DNA from: Citrus sinensis
Taxonomy: Eukaryota; Streptophyta; Magnoliopsida; Sapindales; Rutaceae
Length of the DNA: 64,000 nucleotides
Direction: 5' to 3'
Assembly (NCBI RefSeq): GCF_022201045.2
Contig: NC_068558.1
Location: 3,687,501 to 3,751,500 of the forward strand
Position 1 is the stretch's first letter. Every line of letters starts with the position of its first letter. Below the pieces are notes generated by a model. The model saw only the letters and a list, made by a program, of their open reading frames with translations. It was not told the DNA's origin and did no database searches. The translations under genes were made by a program, and so were the position numbers. Shown here piece after piece: positions 12,852 to 22,993 of this stretch.

Positions 12852-14686
12852 TCAAGCAGAGTACATAACTGGTACAAGATAAAGCGGAATTTTCTTAAAG
12901 ACAGTGAGCCCAAAAGTTTCAGTCATGTCCAAGTCTTCCCCAACTGTATCACCAGGCAACTTCCAATCAAACCAGTACAAAAGATTAGCAACCACACCTT
13001 CAGCACTTGTAACCCCAAACAATGTCCCAGGGCAACCCCTCCTTCCAGCACCAAATGGAATATAATGGAAGTCTTCACCCATGAAATTAACAGGATTATT
13101 ATAAAATCTCTCTGGGATAAACTCTTCGGGATTATCCCATAATTTGGGGTCCCTCTGAATTGCCCAGGCATTTGCAAACACTCTTGTTTTTGCAGGAATT
13201 TCATATCCTCCCATTTTAACACTCGAAGAAGTTTCTCGGTGAACCAAAAGTGGAGCTGGTGCATGTAGCCTCAGAGATTCTTTGATGACACACTTCAAGT
13301 ACTCCATTTGATTTATATCGCTTGCTTCTACCTTCAATTTCTTCCCCACCACTCTTCTTAGCTCTTCTTGGGCCTTCTTCATCGTACTCGGATGCTTCAC
13401 AAGCTCTGCCATTGCCCATTCCATTGTTGTTGAAGTAGAATCAGTTCCTCCGACGAACATATCCTGCAAAAAGTAAATTAAAATGCACTGCTAGAACCAA
13501 GATTCTTGTTCAATCAAATGTGGCCAGAATGAAAAGAATACAAACTTATTTGACCAATCAAAATTATATAGTTTAAGAGGTGGTCTAAAGGTAAGATCAT
13601 TTGGAATGTGCTAACTTTTAATTTGTACCCTTATCTTATCATTATTTTTTTCTATTACATATGGGGTACACCCCCATCCTCATCCACCCACCAACATGAG
13701 TCCGCCCCTCTGTGTGTGTGTGTGTGTGTGTGTATGAATTAGAGGGAGAATGAGACCAGTAAAATTGCTTTGAGATTCTCTTGAGAGAGCTCGTGCTTCG
13801 TGGTCGCGTCCTTCTGAACTTGAAGGAGAATATCAACAAAGTCTTTGGCCACTGATTTGTCATCCGGACGCTCTAAATTCCTGTGCTCTGCTATAACGTC
13901 ATCAAAAAAGGCATCTAATGATCTGAATGTTGCTTTCACGCACGGTATCAACCCAGTAAGATGATCCATCCAGCCCAGAGCAGGAAACACATCACCGAAG
14001 CTAAAAGCTTGCAATTGGGTCGTCAGTCTTCTCGATATCGTCCCAAACTTGCTTTCCTCGTTGGCCTTTTTACCGAAAACACATCGACCAACCGTATCAT
14101 TTGTGACGGTGAGCAACATCTCGCTTAGATTGACAGAAGCTCCTTTCAAAGAAGCACGTCGAAGCTTATTGATCATGTCCGCAGTTTCCTCGTCCCTTAC
14201 AAATTGAAAATACTGCACTCTTTGGGGACTCAAAAGCTCATGAACCCCAATCCGCCTAATTTCTCTCCAATATTCTCCGTAGGGAGAAAAAGCAATGTCT
14301 ATGCATCCATAGAGAAAGATATCTGCTGCTGTAGTTTTGGGTCGATTTGAGAAAATGATATCATGTGTCTTCATCATTTCTTTCGCCATATCTGCTGATG
14401 ACACTATGACCGTTGGAGTTTGACCCCAATGGATGAGCATTAAGGGGCCATATTTCTTTGAGAGAGCTCGAAGAGAGCGATGAGGAAGATTGCCTAGCTG
14501 GTGAAGGTTTCCAATTATTGGTAATTTTGGTGGGCATGGTGGCAAATTATGGTTGCCACCTTTGATGAACTTGAACAGAATCAGTAAGAAGAGAAGAAGG
14601 AGAGACAAAGGAACGGGCTTCAACAGTGTGGTAAAGTGCAGCTCTTGCACTAGTTGCACCAACAATGTTACAAAAGCCATTTTCAC
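12852..14686 (-). CDS. Cytochrome P450, CYP71 family (P450-A)
   Basis: Microsomal haem monooxygenase. Two exons, 14686-13757 and 13463-12852, with the phase-0 intron at the usual CYP71 position just before DMFVGG; 513 aa. Visible parts: an N-terminal membrane anchor (about residues 22-40), a proline-rich hinge PPCPPKLPIIGN (49-60), the I-helix oxygen motif GGTDST (about 314-319), the ExxR of KESLR (372-375), PERF (427-430) and the heme loop FGAGRRGCPG with Cys454 as the iron ligand. No motif is broken. A second Met at residue 3 is an equally good start. It is transcribed away from the terpene synthase across a 1.04-kb spacer, so it is a candidate to oxidise that enzyme's product. Substrate is unknown; the subfamily resembles CYP71AN/AP from memory. 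Confidence 0.93.
13711..13733. repeat. GT microsatellite in P450-A intron
   Basis: Uninterrupted (TG)n of about 23 bp inside the intron, close to the exon-1 donor. Confidence 0.9.
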
Positions 14687-14773
14687 TTGAGGTTATACAC
14701 ACCTAACTACTCGCCCTGCCCGTTGGGTCTTTTATGAGCAAATACCGGAATGCAAGTGTTGAAAATCATCTGC

Positions 14774-14788
14774 TATAATATATATACA
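14774..14788 (-). promoter_or_regulatory. TATA box of P450-A
   Basis: On the minus strand the sequence TATATATATTATA lies about 90 bp upstream of the P450-A start codon, a normal spacing for a plant core promoter. Confidence 0.5.
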
Positions 14789-15158
14789 ACTAAGAAATAA
14801 TTATTTTCAGTTAAAATATAACTACAATTTGGTGGAATACTAATACAGCACAATAAACTATATCTTGCATAACCATAATTGGAATGACTTACTGAACTTG
14901 GCTAGATATTATTTCAATGTGATAAAAGTGCAATATAATTAATAGTGCTTGGTGCATGAACCACCATTAATTATGTTGGATAACGTTCCATTTCAGTAAG
15001 CGAATAATACTAAGAATAAAAATTCTACTTCTATAGATTAATGTAGCATGTGTCAAGTGAGCACATCGCCCGTGGCTGAACAATGATTTTGGTTCGATAA
15101 GAGCCATAACGCTAAAATTTCAAATTTGAGCAGACTGAGAGGGCCAATGATTTAGGGA

Positions 15159-15218
15159 CCAAAAAGCAAAACACATACTTTTAGTCCATCTCCATATATA
15201 TAGATATTAGATTGTGCA
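15159..15218. repeat. 60-bp direct repeat in the A/TPS spacer, copy 1
   Basis: Sixty bases identical to 15594-15653 at an offset of 435 bp. They include the TATATATA box at 15195-15202. It may mark an alternative or ancestral core promoter for the terpene synthase. Confidence 0.9.
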
Positions 15219-15593
15219 AGCCATATGCTTGAAACAAGTAATTAAGAGAAAAAATTATATCAGTAGTAATCGTGCCAATTATCACCATTGATGCAATAAA
15301 TCACAATTCTATAAACAGTTGCTAATTTCATAGAAGACAATTACCGTAAGCAATAAATAACTTGTAAAAAATGGTTAAATTTTCTACGTACTAATAAGCA
15401 AAATGAAGTTATACGACAAAGAACATAGATTATGGTAGAGATGCATAAATATTCCATATATATAAAGAGCATGATAGAATAACCCGTATCCTAGAAATTA
15501 ATTAACTGCAGATATATATAATCCCATGTCTACTTCTCTAGATTTGCAATTAAATATTTTTAACTCAAAGTGCATTATCTTTCAGATTTCCTT

Positions 15594-15653
15594 CCAAAAA
15601 GCAAAACACATACTTTTAGTCCATCTCCATATATATAGATATTAGATTGTGCA
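15594..15653. repeat. 60-bp direct repeat in the A/TPS spacer, copy 2
   Basis: Second copy of the 15159-15218 segment. This one lies 70 bp upstream of the terpene synthase start and supplies its proximal TATA box. Confidence 0.9.
15630..15637 (+). promoter_or_regulatory. TATA box of the terpene synthase
   Basis: TATATATA about 86 bp upstream of the ATG at 15723. This predicts transcription starting near 15660 and a 5' leader of about 60 nt. Confidence 0.55.
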
Positions 15654-15722
15654 GGTGATTAAGAGAAAAGTTGCACCCTGTTTATCATTAAGTAGAAGTG
15701 CCTTTGCCTTGCGGCGGGCAAC

Positions 15723-18413
15723 ATGTCTATTCAAGTTCCTCAGATTTCGTCCCAAAATGCTAAAAGCCAGGTTATGCGACGGACAGCAAATTTTCACCCA
15801 AGCGTTTGGGGTGATCGCTTCGCCAACTACACAGCAGAGGACAAGGTATGCTTTTCTAATGAAGTGGTGGTGCTATAGGGCAAACTAATTATTATGACTT
15901 TTTTTCATTTTTCAGATTATAATTAGTGGTATTAACAAGCAAAATGCACCATTTAATTTGGTATATGTGCATAGATGAATCATGCCCGCGACTTAAAAGA
16001 GCTCAAAGCACTGAAGGAGGAAGTGGGAAGAAAGCTATTAGCCACTGCTGGTCCTATACAGCTGAACCTTATTGATGCTATTCAGCGCCTGGGCGTGGGA
16101 TATCACTTTGAAAGAGAGTTAGAGCAAGCATTACAGCATTTATACAATGAAAAATATTCCGATGACGATACCGAAGATGATCTCTACAGGATTTCGCTTC
16201 GATTTCGACTTTTAAGGCAGCACGGCTATAATGTTTCATGCGGTATGTGTGTGTGTGACGAGTCCATGGCACATGCATGTTATACACTCTCCAAATTAAA
16301 CATGATATATTCTCAAATTGTATATATGGTACCAGTAATGTTATGTATCTTCATATAATATAATCAACCCGGCCCTTTTATTTGGTCATGGTATATATCA
16401 GATAAATTCAACATGTTCAAAGATGACAAAGGTAATTTCAAGGAGTCATTGGCAAGTGATGTGCTAGGAATGTTGAGCCTGTACGAAGCAGCGCATCTTG
16501 GAGTGCATGGAGAAGATATACTTGACGAGGCCATTGCTTTTACAACCACTCACCTTAAGTCCGTGGCAACCCATTTAAGCAATCCTCTGAAAGCACAAGT
16601 TAGGCATGCACTGCGGCAGCCGCTGCACAGGGGACTACCCAGGCTAGAACACAGGCGTTACATTTCCATCTACCAACACAATGCTTCTCATGACAAAGCT
16701 TTATTAACACTTGCAAAGTTGGATTTCAATCTAGTGCAATCTTTGCACAAGAAGGAACTTTGTGAAATCTCTAGGCAAGTTTTCAGATTTATAACATTTC
16801 CATTTTTTTTTTTGGGTCTTGAGATGATAATTAACTATAATTAAGTTCTATTAATTAATAATTACTGCATTTCAGATGGTGGAAGGATTTGGACTTTGCC
16901 AGAAAGCTGCCTTTCGCAAGAGACCGAATGGTTGAGTGCTACTTTTGGATATTGGGAGTGTATTTCGAGCCCAATTATTCTCTTGCTAGAAGAATACTAA
17001 CCAAAGTAATTGCCATGACATCAATTATAGATGATATCTACGATGTATATGGCACTCCTGAAGAGCTCAAGCTCTTTACAGAAGTAATTGAGAGGTTTGA
17101 ACTTTTGAATATTGGTCAGATTTCTTTTTGGGTAAATTAAAGACGATCATGTCTTTAATTAATTAAACCTCCAAGAAAATTGGACTATATATATACTTTT
17201 GTTTTTTAGGTGGGATGAAAGTAGCATGGACCAACTCCCTGAATACATGCAAACATTTTTTGGGGCATTATTGGATCTTTACAATGAAATTGAGAAAGAG
17301 ATTGCCAATGAAGGATGGTCATATCGAGTTCAATATGCAAAGGAAGCAGTATGTCACTGTCAGCTCTCTTTGAGATCTTCCATTTTTTGGCAGTCAACCT
17401 TTTTTTTTTTTTTTTTCAATCCCTCTTAGATTTTTTTTAACTATTACTTGGGCATTTAAAATTTTTGTTATACTTCATTTTTTTTCTAGAGATAATTTTT
17501 TAATAGAAAAAACAAATTATTAAAAGGTAAATATGACTGTTAACAATCAATTAACTCGTTTTAATTTGTGAATGTCTCAATTATTAATGAAGTTGTAGGT
17601 AAAAATATAACATTTATCATTCAAAAAAGTATTTTTCTCTTAGTGTTTTAAGACCAAGGATAAAATAAGGTATTAAAAGTTTATCAAAATGCCAAGTGCT
17701 GAAAACAATTTATGAAAGACCAAAGTGTCAAAAAAAAAAAAGATTTTTTTTTATACCGTTAACATGTAAGCATGCATATGGCAGATGAAAATTCTTGTTG
17801 AAGGCTACTATGATGAATCCAAATGGTTCCATGAGAATTACATTCCTAAAATGGAGGAGTATATGCGTGTGGCACTAGTGACCTCCGGTTACACCATGCT
17901 CACAACTGTATCTTTTTTGGGCATGGACAATATAGTGACAAAGGAGACTTTTGATTGGGTGTTCAGTCGACCTAAGATAATTCGAGCTTCTGAAATAATT
18001 GGAAGATTCATGGATGACATAAAATCACACAAGGTAACAAATTGAATTTGAATTTTCTTATGTGCATGATATTTAAAATTTTTCGGGTTATAATGCATAA
18101 TATGCGCGCGCGTGTGTAGTTTGAGCAAGAGAGAGGGCACGCTGCCTCGGCTGTTGAATGTTATATGAAGCAGCATGGACTCTCAGAGCAAGAGGTTTGT
18201 GAGGAGTTGTATAGGCAAGTTAGTAATGCATGGAAGGATATAAACGAAGAGTGCCTCAATCCTACTGCAGTTCCAATGCCTCTGCTTATGCGTGCTTTGA
18301 ATCTTGCGAGGGTTATAGATGTGGTTTACAAGGAAGGCGATGGATACACCCATGTGGGGAATGAAATGAAACAAAATGTTGCAGCATTGCTGATAGATCA
18401 AGTTCCAATATAA
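15723..18413 (+). CDS. Sesquiterpene synthase, TPS-a, germacrene-D-synthase-like
   Basis: Would ionise and cyclise farnesyl diphosphate in the cytosol; it lacks a plastid transit peptide. Seven exons, the typical TPS-a layout: 15723-15845, 15975-16242, 16402-16774, 16876-17094, 17210-17348, 17785-18033, 18120-18413. They total 555 codons with stop (554 aa). The start is the ATG giving [11 protein letters not shown]. The RR-x8-W motif is present ([11 protein letters not shown]), as are RDR upstream of the active site, the metal-binding DDIYD and the NSE/DTE motif as DDIKSHKFE spanning the exon 6/7 junction. No frameshift or internal stop was found. The exon-3 donor is GC rather than GT (AG|GCAAGT). 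Downstream and upstream neighbours are CYP71 genes. Overall similarity, from memory, is highest to germacrene D synthases, but product identity cannot be read from sequence. Confidence 0.95.
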
Positions 18414-19702
18414 GAATGGACCGTGATGAATCTGGTCTCATTAGCTCTTTTTCCGTTGTAATAATCTAATTCCTTTGAATTAATGTATTGATTTTCTATC
18501 TTTATTAATTGGTAGCATTAATCTAAAAACTTTTTGGGCATGGAATTTTATAGTTGGTAGAACTAATGTAATTGGAGAAATTGGTTTTATTAGTTAAGTC
18601 TTTTATAAATTTTTAGTATCCCATGTAACCCACTAGTGTTAACGCAATCACTGAAAAAGCTCGTCACTTTTAGCTACCTAAACTGCATGCAAATTATCTC
18701 TATATCGTAAATAAGATTAAACTTCATAATATATGGTTGGTTCACTTGTTTGTGAAGCAAAGAAAAAGCAAAAGGGACTGTTGTTGTCAATTGTTCTCTG
18801 AATACTTAGACTTGGGGTGGGTAAGTTAGGCTAGGATTAAAATAAGTTGCATTGCATTTTTTTATTTTTTTCTTTTAGTTTGTCCCTTAGTTTGTTAAAG
18901 TAAAGGATTCCCTTATTATAAAATTGCTCATATGTATACATAAAGAACTAATTTACTTTGCGCAAATACATATACTCAATTTCTAGTTTGAGATTTTATT
19001 AATATTCAAGACGAGTTTATAACATTATAAATTATTTTATAATATTATACACCAGCTTATAACGTTGTAAATACATCACAAATTTTAACAAAATCCAAAA
19101 TTCTCAAAATAAATTTTTTTTATGTATATATATATATAGGTATAAAGTCTTTTTCTAATGTAGGTGCCCTCATTTTTTTTTTCCATGTCAACATGCTTTA
19201 AAGTCATGTTATTTAAGAGAATTAATTTTTAATGTTATTAAATCTCACGGCTTAAAAGTGTATTCATAAAGAATGAGGGCGTTCGCACCTAAGAATGACT
19301 AATATATACATGTGTGTATATATATAACAAAAGTCTAGTTTATTTGTATCACAAGGCATGTTACATATTCTGGATATATGCTTAATAGGAAAAATAGTAG
19401 AATGACCCTATTTCTCTTATGCATTACGTATATTGACATCAGTAGTTGATGAAATACGTACTTGTACAAGACAAAGCATAAGGAAGACAACTTTTATTGA
19501 AAGACAAAATTCTGAAAAACTAAAGCTTGAGCACAAACTGACTGAACAAGACACAAACACTAAGCAAACAAAGACATAGCTATCGGAACATGACTACCTT
19601 TGACGCACAACGAAGACTGGAAATGAATGATCTTGCGAGGGTACTTCCACTTGATAGCGACCACCCTCTCCAAACCCCTTGAGCAAACTGATTCCTGCAA
19701 TA
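18414..19702. other. Spacer between terpene synthase and P450-B (3' ends converge)
   Basis: Contains the 3' UTR of the terpene synthase and, on the opposite strand, that of P450-B, plus a putative MITE at 19146-19300. No other gene is visible. Confidence 0.5.
19146..19300. mobile_element. Putative small MITE
   Basis: The ends resemble inverted repeats: AGTCTTTTTCTAATGTAGGTGC on the left and, read in reverse complement, AGTCATTCTTAGGTGC on the right, each followed by CCTCATT. TAA may be the target duplication. The match is imperfect. Confidence 0.35.
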
Positions 19703-21435
19703 CTAAGGTAAATACAATGTTGGCACAAGAATAAGAGGGTATTTCTTACTAACAGTCAACCCGAAAACTTCAGTCATATCCAAGTCCTCATTAACTGCAC
19801 CACCAGGAAGCTTCCAGTCAAACCAATATAAAAGGTTGGCCAACAGATACTCAGCTGCAACTTTTCCAAACAACATCCCAGGGCAAATTCTTCTCCCAGC
19901 ACCAAAAGGAATGAATTCGAAGTTTTGGCCATTAAAATCAATCGTGCTGTCAATAAACCTATCCGGCAAAAACTCTTCTGCTCTATTCCACACCTTTGGG
20001 TCCCTCTGAATGGCCCACGCATTTATATATGTAGTTGTGTTGGCAGGAATATCATAACCTCTTAGATTGACACTTGTTGACGTCATCCGAGGAAACAAAA
20101 TAGTACCTGCTGGATGTAACCTTAGAGTTTCTTTGATGACACATTTTAGGTAATTCATCTGATTGATGTCATCCACATTTATACTTGATTTGTGTTTCAC
20201 CACTCTCCTTACCTCTTCTTGAGTTTTCTTCATCAACTTTGGATTTTTAACCAGTTCAGCCATTGCCCATTCTACTGTTGCTGAAGTTGTCTCTGTCCCT
20301 CCCGAAAACATGTCCTAAAAGATGAAATAATAAAACCTCAATTTGCCGCCTATGTATTATTATCATGCAAGTGTATAAGTAAGTGAGATTGTAATTGATA
20401 ATTATTTAATAAAAAAAAATCTTGTTACTATATAATATACAGCTAATAATACATATGCTTGTCTGATATATTTTTAAATGTAGTTGTACTTAAATATGCA
20501 GAAATTCTAAATCAAGGGGAGAGAGATACCAAGAGAAGTGCTTTAAGATTGTCTTGATTGAGTTCTATCCCAAGCCTGCCATCCTTTTGAAGTTTGAGGA
20601 TTGTATGCACCAAATCTTTTTCATCAGACTGGTCATTATCTTCATCACTTATTTCTGATATCCTGTGCTCTTCAATCACCTGATCAAACAAAGCATCAAA
20701 TTCTCTAGCGGTTGCTTTCAAGCGACCAATGCGTCCCGTAACGACATCCAGCCATCCCAAAGAAGGAAACAAGTCTCTATAACAAAAGGATGCTGATTGA
20801 ATCATCATCCTTCTTGATAACTCCCCGAACTTATTGCTATTACCTCCAGCAGTTTCTTCTTCAACCCTCCGACCAAGAACGGAACGGGCTATTACGTTGT
20901 TGGCAACAGTTTGTAGCATCTCAGCCAAATTAACGGAACCTCCATTGAAACACGAAGAACGAATTTTGTTGGTCATGATCGCAACCTCCTCTTCATTTAC
21001 ATACTGCAATGATTGCACTTTCTTATTACTCAAAAGCCCAAGAACACAAGCCTTCCTACCTTCTCTCCAGTATTCGCCATAATTAGAAAAACCAATGTCT
21101 TTGGAGGCATAAAAGATGATGTCTCCAGCTGTGTTTTTGGGACGGTTCGCGAAAACAATATCATGATTCTTGATAATTTCTCTAGTTATCTCAGCTGATG
21201 AGACAACAAGAGTTGGAGAATGACCCAAGTGCAGGAACATCAAAGGGCCATACTTGTTGGATAGAGCTTTGAGAGAGCGATGACGGAGAGTGCCTAGCTG
21301 GTGAAGGTTTCCAATTATGGGCAACCTTGGTGGGGATGGAGGTAAGTTGAGTTTGTTTTTATTTCTGCTGTGTTTGAGGCGCAAAAATAGAAATGGAAAA
21401 AGAAGAAGAAGAAAAAGAAGAACAGACAGTAACAT
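19703..21435 (-). CDS. Cytochrome P450, CYP71 family (P450-B)
   Basis: ER-bound monooxygenase. Exons 21435-20530 and 20314-19703 with a phase-0 intron before DMFSGG; 505 aa. It has a Leu/Phe-rich anchor directly after the start, the hinge PPSPPRLPIIGN, GGTETT in the I-helix, KETLR, PDRF (the usual PERF with Asp) and the heme loop FGAGRRICPG with Cys446. An in-frame ATG exists at 21489. The TATA box at 21521-21529 would place the transcription start at or just past that codon, so the Met at 21435 is preferred. The gene converges on the terpene synthase from the other side of P450-A. It is a closer relative of the pseudogene at 36740-38662 than of P450-A (shared HDIVF and VLGLLS segments). The heme loop has Ile where the paralogues have Gly. 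Substrate unknown. Confidence 0.93.
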
Positions 21436-21520
21436 GTTGCTGTAACGAGTTGATATAAAAGAAGATTGCTTGAAGTTGCAGATCTTCACGTGGGATTACT
21501 ACTCACCTAAAGCTTCGGCC

Positions 21521-21529
21521 ATATATATA
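21521..21529 (-). promoter_or_regulatory. TATA box of P450-B
   Basis: CTATATATAT on the minus strand, about 90 bp upstream of the preferred start. It helps decide between two in-frame ATGs. Confidence 0.5.
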
Positions 21530-22563
21530 GGAGAACGAAACTTGAATCTCTCAATTTTTAGTATTTTTCATTTCGAAAAGTCCAATTTTAATACTTTAAG
21601 TTATTGATATCTTATGTAAATACTAATCTTTGGTATTTCAATTGATTGAGTATTCAATATCTCTACAAATCAATACCAGTTAGTTTATTTTTGTAGGCCC
21701 ACGTCAGCCTAGTTCACACTTAATCTTAAGGTCTGTCGCATTAAGTTCATAAGATACACAACACATTCGGATTCTCTCCTCTGTTTTTTTTTGCTCCTTT
21801 CGTCTATCTTTTAACTTTGAAAAATCTAATGATACTGACATTTTTTGAAGAATCATTTAGCTAAATTTTTGATTTACTAATTAGTAAATTTAACTTATCT
21901 TATTTATTCGGCCGCTAACCCCCCTTAAATTTTTATCACAGTTCCTATTAACATTAATAATTTTCACAAGCAAAGTATTACATCTCTTCACCTTCACATG
22001 TGCCAAAACGACTAAAACTTGTAAATAAATCAAAGAAAGTTTGACAGACTAAAAAGTACATAAGAAAAAATATAGTATGAATTACAAAAGCGAGCCGCTC
22101 TTACATTTTATTAAAGTGTGGGATACTTATATATATACGCACACGCGCGCAAAAGTATTTGAACTAAATGCCTATACTCAATGGATGTAGAGACTAGAGT
22201 TAATGACATTGAGCTTTATGAGAGTTTTGAAAATTTTGACAAAAGCTACGAAACAAATGAATTAATGGTACTTTAAATTTGGTCACGTATGTAAGCTTTG
22301 TCTCCGTCAAGGAATGAGATGTATTAAATATTTTTCCATCATCCCTTGTGTTGACTTGTCGGATATGTTTGATTGCTTGTCATTTGTATTGTCTAGCAAT
22401 GAAATTCATTTGTTGGTAATGATTCCGTGGATTAAATAGTGTGCACGTAACCAATAGTTGTATGAGCATGCGGTGATGGGGCCTCAACAGGTTCTTGCAC
22501 GAAAGGTGTATGGAACTCTTTTGAAGGTGCAAGGAAGGTTTCAAATTTCCAAATTCTGAATAA
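21530..22563. other. AT-rich spacer upstream of P450-B
   Basis: No gene seen. Its last part (about 22440-22563) may be the start of the RNase H relic that follows. Confidence 0.5.
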
Positions 22564-22993
22564 TAATGCTACTGCTTGGGAGGTGTCACTGTCACCTAAA
22601 GGGTGGTTGAAACTTGATGTTGCTGTTGATGTGCGCAGGAGAATTGTAGGTTATGGGGGCAGTGGTGCTCAATCACGAGGGAATTATGATGGTATCAGGT
22701 GTTCATATATCAAGGAGTTTATTTGGATGATACTGATCTTGGGGAATTTGAAACCTTGCGCTTTGGTATACGGTTTGTTAGTGAGACTGATTTGTTTTCA
22801 TTAGTGGTTGAGTCAGATTTTCTACAAGAGCTTAAGTTGGTTTTGAGTCAAAATGGTATTCGTAATGAGTTGTTTGGTTTATGGTGCTGATATTCAATGT
22901 TTGCTTATGCCAATCCGATCAAGAGTTTGTAATCAGGCATTGGACGCGCTAGCCAGATTTTCTTTGAATTGTTTTGTGTCTACTGTTTTTTAA
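22564..22993 (+). pseudogene. RNase H-like domain relic of a plant non-LTR retroelement
   Basis: The plus strand reads SPKGWLKLDVAVDV, a degraded GYGGSGAQSRG, then in another frame LFSLVVESDFLQELKLVL, and ends with VCNQALDALARFSL. This order matches the RVT_3-type RNase H found at the end of plant LINE polyproteins and in domesticated copies (W-KLN-D, G-VVRN, VESD, CN--AH-LA). At least one frameshift splits it near 22700 and the first catalytic Asp region is altered, so it is not functional. Confidence 0.65.

Noticed and set aside
13739-13756. C-terminal VSFSL extension of P450-A exon 1
   Set aside because: It is read-through into the intron; the donor after the conserved Leu-Leu and the DMFVGG exon fit all paralogues.
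16775-16875. Terpene synthase as a pseudogene because exon 3 lacks a GT donor
   Set aside because: A consensus GC donor (AG|GCAAGT) restores the frame exactly and all catalytic motifs are present.
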